DNA of 64,000 nt from positions 1-64,000 of the forward strand of contig WRJC01000009.1 in assembly GCA_009782405.1 (NCBI GenBank), written 5' to 3'. The notes under the pieces were generated by a model, which was not told the origin of the DNA, searched no databases, and saw only the letters and a program-made list of their open reading frames with translations. Source of the stretch: Oscillospiraceae bacterium. GTDB lineage: Bacteria; Bacillota_A; Clostridia; Oscillospirales; WRJC01. Position numbers and translations under genes: made by a program. The number at the start of each line of letters is the position of its first letter. The stretch's first letter is position 1. This document shows positions 32,837-41,639 of this stretch, one piece after another.

Positions 32837-33671
32837 AAACTATAACTTTGCTTTTCTTGACGAGGGCTCGAAACGCGAAATCCGCCGCGCTTCGCTCAAA
32901 GCGGTCGCCATTCCGGGCTATCAGGTGCCCTTCGGATCGCGCGAGCTGCCTATCGGGCGCGGATGGGGGACGGGCGGCATACAGCTGACGCTCTCGCTTA
33001 TCGGCCCGGACGATGTTTTAAAAGTCATCGACCAGGGAAGCGACGAGAGCGTGAACGCCGTAAACATAAAAAAATTCATCGGGCTTTGCACCGACGTCAA
33101 AACGACCACCAAAACCCGCGAGGCGACGTTGATACAGACGCGGCACAGAATACCGGAAGTGCCGCTGGAAAATAACCAGATACTTGTGTTTCAGGTTCCC
33201 ATTCCCGAACCGCTGCGCATCGTCGAGGCGCGCGAGGAAGTCACAAAAAAAATGCACGCCGAAAAAGATTACGCCCCGATGTGGCTCCAGCTTTACGAAA
33301 GCCTCGTAAAATACAAAAAGATCACGATTCCCTCGGAATACCCCTGCATGGCCGAAGGCCGCTATATGATGAACCCGAGCCCGATACCCAAGTTCGACAA
33401 CCCAAAGCTGCACAAAGCCGAATGCCTGTATCTTTTCGGGGCGGGCCGCGAAAAAAAGATTTACGCCATCCCCCCGCATACAGAGGTCGTTTCGCTCGCT
33501 TTTGAAGACATTCCCTTTGAAAGGGAAAACTTCGCGGGCAAAAAGTGCCGTTTATGCGGGAGTGCGGATACATATCTCGACGAGATGTTTGACGCGCAAA
33601 CCGGGGAAAAATTTTATCAATGCTCCGATACTTCGCACTGTCAGGAGGCGGCAAGCCATGCATTTAAATGA
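32829..33671 (+). CDS. phnJ: Alpha-D-ribose 1-methylphosphonate 5-phosphate C-P lyase
   Basis: This 280-residue radical SAM enzyme breaks the C-P bond. Its four C-terminal Cys are spaced C-x2-C-x21-C-x5-C (CRLCG ... QCSDTSHC), the spacing I recall for Escherichia coli PhnJ, three for the iron-sulfur cluster and one as the thiyl radical residue. The N-terminal GYQVPFGSRELPIGRGWGTGG is a PhnJ hallmark. The gene starts with GTG at 32829, five bases after GGGAGGG inside phnI. Its end overlaps phnK by 14 bp. Confidence 0.95.
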   Translation: MNKNYNFAFLDEGSKREIRRASLKAVAIPGYQVPFGSRELPIGRGWGTGGIQLTLSLIGPDDVLKVIDQGSDESVNAVNIKKFIGLCTDVKTTTKTREATLIQTRHRIPEVPLENNQILVFQVPIPEPLRIVEAREEVTKKMHAEKDYAPMWLQLYESLVKYKKITIPSEYPCMAEGRYMMNPSPIPKFDNPKLHKAECLYLFGAGREKKIYAIPPHTEVVSLAFEDIPFERENFAGKKCRLCGSADTYLDEMFDAQTGEKFYQCSDTSHCQEAASHAFK

Positions 33672-34491
33672 AACTCCGGTTTTGTCCGTGAAAAATCTGG
33701 TCGTGCGCTATGGGGAAGGCTGTGCTGCCTGTCAGCGGAATCTGGAAAAAAACCGCTGCGCGGCCTGCAAAAGCGTTTGGGCGGCAAACGACATTTCTTT
33801 TGAAGTATACCCCGGCGAAGTTTTGGGCATCGTGGGGGAGAGCGGTTCGGGCAAGACCACGCTGATGAGGTCGCTGTATTTCGATTTTGTCCCGACTTCG
33901 GGCATTGCGGCGCTTCGCGACTACAAAGAGGGCAAAGCAAATATCTGGGAGGCAAGCGCGGAAAAACAGCGCATGATAAAAAACAACATAATGGGCATGG
34001 TGTATCAAAATCCGGTTTTGGGGCTCAGGATGGATTACTCGGCCGCTTCCAACATCGCCGAAAAAATAATCGCGGCGGGCAGCCGCAACGCAAAGCAAAT
34101 GACCGGGCGCGCAACAGAACTTCTGGAAGCCGTCGAGATCATGGCTTCGCGCAGCAGCGAGGCCCCGAAGAATTTTTCGGGCGGAATGCAGCAGCGCGTC
34201 CAGATTTCCAAGGCGCTCGCCAACAATCCGGCGTTATTATTGCTCGACGAAGTGACAACCGGGCTCGATTTGTCCGTGCAGGCCAAAGTGCTCGACCTGA
34301 TCCGCAAAATCAAGGCGAAATACGGCATTTCCATATTGTTGGTATCGCACGATTTGGCGGTCATACGCATGCTCGCCGACAGGACGATCGTGATGTTAGA
34401 CGGCAAAATCATCGAAAGCGGGCTCACCGACCAAATACTCGAAGACCCGCAGCATCCGTACACGCAGCAACTCGTGCATTCGCTGATATGA
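33658..34491 (+). CDS. phnK: C-P lyase ABC-type ATPase PhnK
   Basis: This 277-residue protein has Walker A GESGSGKTT, the signature FSGGMQQRVQISKA, Walker B LLLLDEVTTGLD and a C-terminus of the form LEDPQHPYTQQLV, as in PhnK and dipeptide-transporter ATPases. PhnK docks on the PhnGHIJ core and drives its turnover. An extra Cys-rich insert near residues 18-36 (CAAC and CAAC, 11 residues apart) precedes the A-domain; it looks like a small metal site. The start at 33658 follows AGGAGG; the longer in-frame extension overlaps phnJ coding sequence and is rejected. Confidence 0.92.
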   Translation: MHLNETPVLSVKNLVVRYGEGCAACQRNLEKNRCAACKSVWAANDISFEVYPGEVLGIVGESGSGKTTLMRSLYFDFVPTSGIAALRDYKEGKANIWEASAEKQRMIKNNIMGMVYQNPVLGLRMDYSAASNIAEKIIAAGSRNAKQMTGRATELLEAVEIMASRSSEAPKNFSGGMQQRVQISKALANNPALLLLDEVTTGLDLSVQAKVLDLIRKIKAKYGISILLVSHDLAVIRMLADRTIVMLDGKIIESGLTDQILEDPQHPYTQQLVHSLI

Positions 34492-34510
34492 AAACAGAAA
34501 GGATTGAATT

Positions 34511-35686
34511 TTGACCGCCATAAAAAACGGAAAAATAATAACGCCGGAGAAAATCGTCGAAGGCAAAACATTGCTTTTGGACAAAGACAGAATTTTAGGC
34601 TTTGCCGATGACGACATCGCAAACGGGGCGCAAAGGATCGTGAACGCCCACAACCGCTACGTGATGCCGGGGATCATCGACATACATTCGGACAAAATAG
34701 AGCAGTATATCCAGCCGCGGCCCACTTCGCAGATGGATTTTGAGTTTGCGCTCAAAGTATGCGAACGGGATTTGCTGGGTTCGGGGATTACGACGATGTA
34801 TCATTCGATCTCCCTGTACCAAGATGAATTTTTCGGAAAATCGCCGCTCAGGACAAAAGTCAATGTGCAAAAAATCGCCGATTTGATAGCGAACATCCAT
34901 TTGCGCAGCCATTTGATCCATCACCGGCTCCACCTGCGCGTCGAAATCGACAACCTGGAATCGCTCGATATTGTGCGCGATATGATAAACCAAAACAAAA
35001 CGCATCTCATATCTTTCATGGATCACACGCCGGGGCAGGGGCAGTACAGCGACCTTGGATTATACCATGAGGCTATTTCAAAATATAACGGCAAGGAAAT
35101 CGACACGCTCGGCTTTGACGGCGTTGTGGAACACCACAAAAACAAAAAGACATTGTCGCCAAAGCAGCTCAAAGAGCTTGCCCGGCTTGCCCGCGAAAAA
35201 GGAATAGCCGCAGCCTCGCACGACGACGACACCAAAGAAAAGCTCGATTTGAACCGCGAAATCGGAGTGGACATCAGCGAATTCCCGATCACGCTTGAAA
35301 CCGCGAAATACGCGAAAGAGCAGGGCTTTTGCACGGTTATGGGCGCGGCGAACATTTTGCGGGGCTGTTCCCACTCGGGCAATCTGTCGGCGACAGAAGC
35401 GGTTTTGGAAGGCTTTGCCGATATACTCTGCTCCGATTATTATCCGGCTGCGATTTTGCACAGCATATTTCACATGAATGAAAAATTCGGGGTCAAATTG
35501 CCCGAAATGGTGAACAAAGCGACTTTAAATCCGGCAAAAGCCACGAGGACGGATAAAGACTACGGCTCGCTGGAACCGGGCAAAAAAGCGGATTTATTGA
35601 TTGTGGAATTGTTGGACGGGTATCCGGTCATCACCCACGTGTTCGTGGACGGCAACCCCACTTCGCGCATCGAATACAGGAGATAA
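34511..35686 (+). CDS. phnM: Alpha-D-ribose 1-methylphosphonate 5-triphosphate diphosphatase PhnM
   Basis: This 391-residue amidohydrolase-fold enzyme has PGIIDIHSDKIEQYIQPRP, FMDHTPGQGQ and AASHDDDT, the metal and phosphate motifs of PhnM. It removes pyrophosphate from the ribose triphosphonate made by the C-P lyase core. The start is TTG at 34511 with AAAGGA upstream. It lies between phnK and phnL. Confidence 0.93.
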   Translation: MTAIKNGKIITPEKIVEGKTLLLDKDRILGFADDDIANGAQRIVNAHNRYVMPGIIDIHSDKIEQYIQPRPTSQMDFEFALKVCERDLLGSGITTMYHSISLYQDEFFGKSPLRTKVNVQKIADLIANIHLRSHLIHHRLHLRVEIDNLESLDIVRDMINQNKTHLISFMDHTPGQGQYSDLGLYHEAISKYNGKEIDTLGFDGVVEHHKNKKTLSPKQLKELARLAREKGIAAASHDDDTKEKLDLNREIGVDISEFPITLETAKYAKEQGFCTVMGAANILRGCSHSGNLSATEAVLEGFADILCSDYYPAAILHSIFHMNEKFGVKLPEMVNKATLNPAKATRTDKDYGSLEPGKKADLLIVELLDGYPVITHVFVDGNPTSRIEYRR

Positions 35687-35695
35687 ATCAAACTT

Positions 35696-36388
35696 ATGGA
35701 AATATTGAATATAAAAAATCTCGGCAAAAGTTTTTATCTGCATAATCCGGGGCTTGAAATAAAATCCTGCAACAATATACATCTGAGGCTTCAAAAAGGG
35801 GAATTTATCGGCATAGTCGGATTATCCGGATCGGGAAAATCGACGATACTCAAATGCGTCAACCGCACTTATCTGCCGATGCGGGGCGAGATCATATACG
35901 AAAGCGAAGCATTCGGGAGAATCGATTTGGCCAAAGCTTCCGAACGGGAGATTTTGTATCTGCGGCGACACGAGATCGGCTATGTGTCGCAGTTTTTGAA
36001 CGTGATGCCCAGAACGACCGCCAAGGAACACGTGGCAGGCGCATTGATCGACATGGGCGCAAAGGCGCAAAACGCCGAAACAGCCGCAAAAGAAATGCTC
36101 GTATATTTCAGGCTCCCCGAAAGCCTGTGGGACATATATCCCGCCACATTTTCGGGCGGGGAACGGCTCAGATTGAATCTCGCCCACGCCATGGTGAAAA
36201 AGCCCCGGCTATTGATGCTCGACGAACCCACCGCGTCGCTTGACGGCAAAACAAAGATTCTTGTCAAAGATATGCTGAAAAAGCTCAAAGACAAAAAAAC
36301 CAGCATGATAGGCATTTTTCACGATATCGAATTCATGGAGGGCGTGTGCGACAGAGTTTTCAATATTTCGGAGGGAGTTCTCGTATGA
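35696..36388 (+). CDS. phnL: C-P lyase ABC-type ATPase PhnL
   Basis: This 230-residue ATPase has Walker A GLSGSGKST, YVSQFLNVMPR at the Q-loop, a divergent signature FSGGERLRLNLAHA, Walker B LLMLDEPTASLD and GIFHD at the switch. These match PhnL, which binds the C-P lyase complex above PhnK. The ATG is 9 bp after phnM. Confidence 0.92.
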   Translation: MEILNIKNLGKSFYLHNPGLEIKSCNNIHLRLQKGEFIGIVGLSGSGKSTILKCVNRTYLPMRGEIIYESEAFGRIDLAKASEREILYLRRHEIGYVSQFLNVMPRTTAKEHVAGALIDMGAKAQNAETAAKEMLVYFRLPESLWDIYPATFSGGERLRLNLAHAMVKKPRLLMLDEPTASLDGKTKILVKDMLKKLKDKKTSMIGIFHDIEFMEGVCDRVFNISEGVLV

Positions 36389-36455
36389 AAGCGTACTTGC
36401 ATATTTCCGCCGATTTTGGCATAACGGTCATTATAAAAATTTTGGAGGTATGAAA

Positions 36456-38306
36456 TTGAAAATGGAAAACAAAATCAAGGCGGTCATATTCGACTGGGCG
36501 GGAACTGCGATAGATTACGGTTGCTTCGCCCCGGTGAAGGGGTTTATCGATGGGTTTAAGAGCATAGGCGTAGATATAACAAACGAAATGGCGCGCAAGC
36601 CTATGGGGCTCCCGAAACTCGACCATGCGAGAGCCATCGCCGAAATGCTGGATAGCCCCGTTTCCGAAGAACAGATACTGGAGGCATATTCGGTTTTTGA
36701 AAAAATATTGTTTGAGAATATAGAAAATCACTGCGACATAAAAGATTATGTCGCAAAAACGGCAGAAACTTTAAGGGAACGCGGGATTAAAATCGGTTCC
36801 ACCACAGGCTATACCACGGCCATGATGGAAAAGGTTTTGCCGAAAGCCGCCGCGCAGGGGTATTCACCCGATTTTTGCATCGCCCCCGACAAAGCCGGAA
36901 AAGGCAGGCCGTATCCGTATATGATTTGGGAAAATATGAAAGAATTCGGGATTTTTGACGCATGCGAAGTGGTCAAAGTGGGGGATACCGCCGTCGATAT
37001 AGAAGAAGGCAAAAACGCGGGCTGCTGGACCGCCGGCGTGATCATGGGTTCGTCGGAGCTTGGGCTTGACCGCAATGAAGTTGCCGCTCTATCCGAAGAT
37101 GAATTGAACGAGCGCAAAAAAGTAGTCCGGGCCGCATATTACAAAGCCGGCGCGGATTACATTATCGACGATATGGACGAGTTATTGGCGGTCGTCGACG
37201 AAATAAACAAAAAACTAAACCAAAACGCGGAGCGCCTGCTGCTGACCCCCGGCCCTTTGACGACGCGCCGGTCAGTCAAGCAAGCGATGCTCACAGACCA
37301 TTGCACCTGGGACGACGAATATAAACAGATCACAGCTTCCGTGATGAACGATATTACGAATATTTCGGCGAATGCCGAAGATTACGCCACGATTCTTTTG
37401 CAAGGCAGCGGCACTTACGCGGTCGAGGCCATGATAAATTGCCTGTGCAGGAAAAAAGATAAAATATTGTTTCTCGTCAACGGCGAATACGGCAGGCGCA
37501 TGCTGACAATCGCGGAAAATTCGCGGAAAGATTATGAATATATTTCGTTTGATATGACTTGGCCCATAGACATAGAAAAGGTCGAAAAGAAATTGAAAAA
37601 AGACGAAGATATTGATATAGTCGCGTTTGTCCACTGCGAAACGACTGCCGGCGTGATCAATCCGCTTGAAAAACTCGCCAAACTCGCCAAATCATACGGA
37701 AAAAAAGTGCTTGTCGACGCCATGTCCACTTTTGCCGCTTACGATATAGATATGCCCGGGCTCGATATCGATGCGCTGGCGGCAAGCTCGAACAAATGCC
37801 TGGAGGGGCTGCCCGGATTGTCGTTTGTCGTGGGCAAAAAAAATCTTTTGGAGAAAAGCGAAGGGAGATCCTATTCGCACAGCCTCGATTTATATGATCA
37901 ATATCAGGGATTATACGCAGGCGGCGGCAAATTCAGATTTACTTCGCCGACTAACATTTTGCTCGCGCTGCGCCAGGCAATCGACGAATACAAAAAAGAA
38001 GGCGGGCTTACGGCTCGCAGGGAGCGTTACATAGAAAACCACAATATACTTGTCGAGGGGCTTGAAGCGCTCGGAATTCGATCCGTCGTCGATCCAAAAC
38101 ATCAATCGTATATCATCACGACGTTTGAGCTCGGCGATCTGGATTTTTTTGAACTGTATGCCGCGCTCAAATCAAAGGGATATATAATCTACCCCGGCAA
38201 AATGACCTCCAGGCCCACATTCAGGCTGGGCAATATCGGCAATGTTTATCCCGAAGACATGAGGGGACTTGTAAATACATTAAATTTGTGCTTGACAACA
38301 GCATAA
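36456..38306 (+). CDS. phnXW: Bifunctional PhnX-PhnW fusion: phosphonoacetaldehyde hydrolase / 2-aminoethylphosphonate aminotransferase
   Basis: This protein of about 616 residues joins two enzymes of the phosphonatase route. Residues 1-255 are PhnX: nucleophile Asp13 in VIFDWAGTAIDYG, Schiff-base Lys54 in RKPMGLPKLDH, and KIGSTTGY and VGDTAVD. Residues from about 262 are PhnW: RLLLTPGPLTT, DHCTWDDEY and the PLP Lys447 in ASSNKCLEGLPG. The pair converts 2-aminoethylphosphonate to phosphonoacetaldehyde and then acetaldehyde plus phosphate, using pyruvate as amino acceptor; fusion may channel the aldehyde. GGAGG at 36444-36448 fits TTG 36456 best (7 bp), ATG 36462 is possible (13 bp), and ATG 36450 is too close. 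It directly follows the C-P lyase genes. Confidence 0.93.
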   Translation: MKMENKIKAVIFDWAGTAIDYGCFAPVKGFIDGFKSIGVDITNEMARKPMGLPKLDHARAIAEMLDSPVSEEQILEAYSVFEKILFENIENHCDIKDYVAKTAETLRERGIKIGSTTGYTTAMMEKVLPKAAAQGYSPDFCIAPDKAGKGRPYPYMIWENMKEFGIFDACEVVKVGDTAVDIEEGKNAGCWTAGVIMGSSELGLDRNEVAALSEDELNERKKVVRAAYYKAGADYIIDDMDELLAVVDEINKKLNQNAERLLLTPGPLTTRRSVKQAMLTDHCTWDDEYKQITASVMNDITNISANAEDYATILLQGSGTYAVEAMINCLCRKKDKILFLVNGEYGRRMLTIAENSRKDYEYISFDMTWPIDIEKVEKKLKKDEDIDIVAFVHCETTAGVINPLEKLAKLAKSYGKKVLVDAMSTFAAYDIDMPGLDIDALAASSNKCLEGLPGLSFVVGKKNLLEKSEGRSYSHSLDLYDQYQGLYAGGGKFRFTSPTNILLALRQAIDEYKKEGGLTARRERYIENHNILVEGLEALGIRSVVDPKHQSYIITTFELGDLDFFELYAALKSKGYIIYPGKMTSRPTFRLGNIGNVYPEDMRGLVNTLNLCLTTA

Positions 38307-38320
38307 AAATGTGGTATAAT
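38292..38320 (+). promoter_or_regulatory. Consensus promoter inside the end of phnXW
   Basis: TTGACA (38292-38297), a 17-bp spacer and TATAAT (38315-38320), with TGTGG before the -10. The -35 is within the last codons of phnXW. It gives the zinc-ribbon and acetamidase genes their own expression with a leader of about 100 nt. Confidence 0.85.
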
Positions 38321-38345
38321 CGAATCAAACAAAGTGAGGGTGAGC

Positions 38346-38391
38346 AGCCGTCATTTGCAAATGATAAATTTATTGTTTGTGACTGGCGGCT
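38346..38391 (+). promoter_or_regulatory. Structured 5' leader of the zinc-ribbon gene
   Basis: The outer arms AGCCG (38346-38350) and CGGCT (38387-38391) continue through TCA/TGA. They enclose a 9-bp AU-rich hairpin at 38358-38379. A competing perfect palindrome TCATTTGCAAATGA spans 38351-38364. Two alternative folds of this kind could make a switch, but no T-tract or known riboswitch consensus was found. Confidence 0.45.
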
Positions 38392-38427
38392 TCATTGATT
38401 TTAAGTAAATTATCGGGAGGATGAAAA

Positions 38428-39063
38428 ATGGAGCATAAAAAGCCAAAATGGGCGAAGAAAGTACCGCCCGAAAAAATCAAAAGGCTGTATGAGCAGGACG
38501 CAAAAGGAATTTATGACGAAGAACTTATCGACGATGTGGGAATTTGCCTGTATGCGCGGGTTGACAGCATGCTGATGGTCACCTCCTCGAATCTCGGAAA
38601 AGCCGTGTGCATAGAGTGCCGCACGGAGATTCCCCACAACTATAACAGGAGCTTTATACTGGAATGCCCGAAATGCGGCTGGTCCATGCCGTTCGGCGAA
38701 TTTAACGATTCATACAAAAAGCAGACATTGCACGGATACGGGGCGCAAAACGAATTGAAGGAGTTTTACGAAAAATATCCGTTGGCGAATACTTACGCCG
38801 AAAAAATGCGCCTGATCGATTTTCTGATCCACACATTTCACGGAAATCTTTCCGAACGGCCTTCACGACCGACCGCGACGAATGTAATCGAGGGGAGCAA
38901 CGCGGAAGTGGCGCATTTTATTTTCAGCTTGGCATACGGGGAAAACAGCACGGTCGCAAAAGAAGAGCTTGAAATATGGCTAAATAAGCACAAGCGTTCC
39001 ATTCACCGGTATATCGACCCGGCAACGGGCAAATCAAAAAACGAAAAGGAGACAAAGACATGA
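38428..39063 (+). CDS. Zinc-ribbon protein of unknown function
   Basis: I do not recognise this 211-residue protein beyond a zinc ribbon: CIEC at about 71-74 and CPKC at about 90-93 form a C-x2-C-x15-C-x2-C site. The N-terminal 45 residues are basic and Lys-rich (HKKPKWAKKVPPEKIKRLYEQD), and the C-terminal half is predicted helical (AEKMRLIDFLIHTFHG, EVAHFIFSLAYG). The form suggests a nucleic-acid-binding or regulatory protein. Its stop overlaps the ATG of the acetamidase gene by 4 bp, so the two are coupled. A consensus promoter and structured leader lie upstream. GGGAGG precedes the ATG. Confidence 0.7.
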   Translation: MEHKKPKWAKKVPPEKIKRLYEQDAKGIYDEELIDDVGICLYARVDSMLMVTSSNLGKAVCIECRTEIPHNYNRSFILECPKCGWSMPFGEFNDSYKKQTLHGYGAQNELKEFYEKYPLANTYAEKMRLIDFLIHTFHGNLSERPSRPTATNVIEGSNAEVAHFIFSLAYGENSTVAKEELEIWLNKHKRSIHRYIDPATGKSKNEKETKT

Positions 39064-39941
39064 GAATAGCAAGAGACCGCGAAAAAGTATACTATGATTT
39101 TTTTCCGGCGATAAAACCGCGAGTATCGATATCGTCCGGCGACAGGCTGACTGTGGAAACATTCGACGCCGCCGGAGGAATGTATTTGGAGGGCTGGAAA
39201 TATGTGCGCCCCAACCCTGTCACAGGCCCCATATATGTAAACGGGGTAATTCCGGGCGATACGCTCGAAGTGGAGATACACAGCGTAAAACTCGTCGGCA
39301 CGGGCTATATGCACATACCGAACGAAAAAGAGGGCATATCGACAAAATTCACGATCAACGGGCACGAAAAGATAAAAGCCGAAGCGACGCCTGAGGGAAA
39401 TCTGCGCGTGTTAAATAACGATGGCAAAATATTTCCCGCCCACACCATGATCGGGGTGATAGGCGTCGCGGCCGGTTTTGGGGAATGCCCCAGCACAGGC
39501 GCGGGGGATCACGGCGGCAACATGGACAACAGCCTTGTCAAATCGGGCGCAAAAGTATATCTTCCCGTTTTTGCCGAGGGCGCGCTGCTTGGCATCGGCG
39601 ACGTTCACGGGGCTATGGGCGACGGGGAAATATTTGACCAAGGAATGGAAATGTGCGCCGATGTCGATATTACGGTCAAAGTCAGAAAAGACATGAAAAT
39701 AATCAGGCCGTTTGTGATATCGGACGAAATCATTTCAACGACGGCGACGGCGGACTCCCTTGAAAAAGCAGCCGCGCTGGCGGTTTCGGATATGCGTTGC
39801 ATGCTCGAGGCATATTACAACCTATCGCACGTTGACGCAGGGCTTTTGATAGGTTTTTACGGCGATCTGCGGGTGTGCGAGCTTGTCAATAAGACAATGC
39901 GCCTGGAAATAAAAAAAGATATTTTGGATAAATTTATATGA
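39060..39941 (+). CDS. Acetamidase/formamidase family protein
   Basis: This 293-residue protein of the FmdA/AmdA family has RPNPVTGPIYVNGVIPGDTLEVEI near residues 57-80, MIGVIGVAAG, the GAGDHGGNMD metal/active-site motif and GIGDVHGAMGDGE. Members hydrolyse formamide, acetamide or related amides to the acid and ammonia. It is coupled to the zinc-ribbon gene (4-bp overlap) and follows the phosphonate cluster, so the amide could arise from phosphonate or polyamine breakdown; this is inference. The neighbouring minus-strand gene ends 15 bp away. Confidence 0.85.
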   Translation: MRIARDREKVYYDFFPAIKPRVSISSGDRLTVETFDAAGGMYLEGWKYVRPNPVTGPIYVNGVIPGDTLEVEIHSVKLVGTGYMHIPNEKEGISTKFTINGHEKIKAEATPEGNLRVLNNDGKIFPAHTMIGVIGVAAGFGECPSTGAGDHGGNMDNSLVKSGAKVYLPVFAEGALLGIGDVHGAMGDGEIFDQGMEMCADVDITVKVRKDMKIIRPFVISDEIISTTATADSLEKAAALAVSDMRCMLEAYYNLSHVDAGLLIGFYGDLRVCELVNKTMRLEIKKDILDKFI

Positions 39942-39955
39942 TTTATCCCGAAATT

Positions 39956-41446
39956 TTAGTTCAGCGCCTGCGCCGCTTCGTTGGATTTCTGGAGGGTTTC
40001 CTCTATTTTGCTCAGGTTCTTCTCGATCAGGGAGACAAAATTGGTGTTCTTGTCCCCTATTATGCTGTTTGTGATCATGTCGGATATCTGGGTGGCGTAG
40101 ATGGTGTCCCCAAGGTCCACGAACCTGTTGCGCTCGATTATATTCAGCATTTCCTCGGAGTCGTCGTCGCGCAAAAATTTGGTTCGGAGCGCCACCTCGA
40201 AATACGCGGGTATGACGTAGTTTTTGGATTCGACCGCGAGCGCCTCCATGATCACGCTGGTGCGCGATAGGTCGGTGGCGGAGATCGGGGCGGTGTTGAT
40301 CCAGCCCCTGCCCGCGCGGGAATAATATATATTTTGCGCCTCGTCGTATTTGGGGAAGGGGAGTATCCCGAAATCGGTCTCCATCGCCCTGAGCCCGGGC
40401 ACCGCCCTTAAGCAGTGCGAATAGAACAGCCCGTAATTTTCCGAGAAGGGCACCGCCGAATCCCGCACTTTGTCGTAGGCCCCGTCGAAATATATCTTTT
40501 CGCCCCCATACAGGTTTTCGCAAACTTTGTCCAAGATATCGTAATATTTCGGATCCTGTCCCACAAACACGTGCAAATCGTTTGCATCCTTTTCCACCGT
40601 CCTGACCCCTGCGGAAGACCAGAAGGCGGGCACGAATTCGCTGGCTGTGGACAATATTCCATAGCGGTCGTTTTCGGTCATCTTGCCGTCGCCGTCGAGG
40701 TCCGCAGTGGCGGTTTTCGCATAGGAGAAAAACACATCAAACGTCCATTTGCCCTCTTTGACCAAACTGTACATATTCCCAAGCCCGAGATCTGCGGTCA
40801 TCTGTTTGTTGAAAAGCACGCACGAGGTGTTCTCGAGCAGATTGAGGCACTCGTCGCTGTACGCGAAAAACATTTTGCCGTCGATGGTCATCTCGCTGTT
40901 TATCGACTTCACGTACCAAGGCTGTGAAATGTCCAGATGCGGCAGATCCTTCACCGTGACCGCCGCCCCTTCGACCGCCTGCGACCAGGCGTAGCGGGGG
41001 AGAAGCATGCACAGATCCAAATCGTCGGAACCGGAGCGGGCCACTTTTTTGAACTGGTCGAAACACGCATCGTAGCTCTCGACCACCAGCCCCTTGAACA
41101 CAATGCCGTACCGCTCCTCGATGAGGCGGTTTCTTTTGTATATGGCGTCGGGCAGCGTTTCGCCGCTCTCCTCCTCGACATCAGCCTCCAAACTGATCAG
41201 ATGGTCGAACGACCCGTTTCGCGGGGTCATTATGCGAAACTCATATCCCCCGTAGCTCACTTCGGGGAGATAGCCCGCCTCGTAGTGCGAGGGTTTTTCC
41301 TCGGCGGGCGGCGCAGCTTCGGCGGCGCCCGTTTTATCCTCGGCGCCGGTTTCGGGCGACGCCGGATCGCCGCCGCAGCCCGCGGCCAAATTCACAGCCA
41401 CGGCTAACAGAAGCGCGACGATGATTTTGCGTAATATTTTCGACAT
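39956..41446 (-). CDS. Extracellular solute-binding lipoprotein (family 1-like)
   Basis: This 496-residue protein has a lipoprotein signal with lipobox LAAGC (Cys24), then an Ala/Pro/Glu linker and a periplasmic-binding-protein fold (DDLDLCMLLPRYAW, GKWTFDVFFSYAKTA, FGILPFPKYDEAQNIYYS). A DLDGDGKMTENDR loop resembles an EF-hand/dockerin calcium loop, common in such proteins. It probably binds oligosaccharides. No permease is adjacent, so it must use transport genes elsewhere or act as a sensor. ATG 41446 has AAAGGG upstream; the ATG at 41464 would overlap that site. It has its own promoter at 41501-41529. Confidence 0.82.
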   Translation of the reverse strand: MSKILRKIIVALLLAVAVNLAAGCGGDPASPETGAEDKTGAAEAAPPAEEKPSHYEAGYLPEVSYGGYEFRIMTPRNGSFDHLISLEADVEEESGETLPDAIYKRNRLIEERYGIVFKGLVVESYDACFDQFKKVARSGSDDLDLCMLLPRYAWSQAVEGAAVTVKDLPHLDISQPWYVKSINSEMTIDGKMFFAYSDECLNLLENTSCVLFNKQMTADLGLGNMYSLVKEGKWTFDVFFSYAKTATADLDGDGKMTENDRYGILSTASEFVPAFWSSAGVRTVEKDANDLHVFVGQDPKYYDILDKVCENLYGGEKIYFDGAYDKVRDSAVPFSENYGLFYSHCLRAVPGLRAMETDFGILPFPKYDEAQNIYYSRAGRGWINTAPISATDLSRTSVIMEALAVESKNYVIPAYFEVALRTKFLRDDDSEEMLNIIERNRFVDLGDTIYATQISDMITNSIIGDKNTNFVSLIEKNLSKIEETLQKSNEAAQALN

Positions 41447-41500
41447 ATATACAACCCTTTCCATATTTAAAAAATATAAGCGCGTTTTTTTCTATAATGA

Positions 41501-41529
41501 ATTGTACATCAGATGATTGTTTTTGTCAA
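41501..41529 (-). promoter_or_regulatory. Promoter of the solute-binding lipoprotein
   Basis: On the minus strand TTGACA (41529-41524), a 17-bp spacer and TACAAT (41506-41501). It is divergent from the 41563 promoter, with 33 bp between the -35 boxes. Confidence 0.8.
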
Positions 41530-41562
41530 GAAAAATTTTTTTGGCGAAACCAAGCTATATTG

Positions 41563-41591
41563 TTGACAAAACGCAAATAATCTGATATTAT
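41563..41591 (+). promoter_or_regulatory. Promoter of the CBM protein/mannosidase/pot region
   Basis: TTGACA (41563-41568), a 17-bp spacer and TATTAT (41586-41591). The spacer begins AAACGCAAA; the 12955 promoter has ACGCAAAA in the same place, so the two may share a regulator. Confidence 0.78.
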
Positions 41592-41639
41592 GGTATCGGT
41601 TGCTTATAGTATGAAAAATATGTTTAGGAGGAATCAACA

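Noticed and set aside
38378..38391. GTGACTGGCGG resembling the core of a ZTP (pfl) riboswitch
   Set aside because: The required downstream CCGCCTGGGCA-type element is absent; only an unrelated ACCGCCCGAAA occurs, inside the coding region.
40680..40720. Dockerin-like calcium loop hinting at a cellulosome
   Set aside because: Only one short DLDGDGKMTEND loop is present, inside a solute-binding fold, with no second dockerin segment or cohesin nearby.
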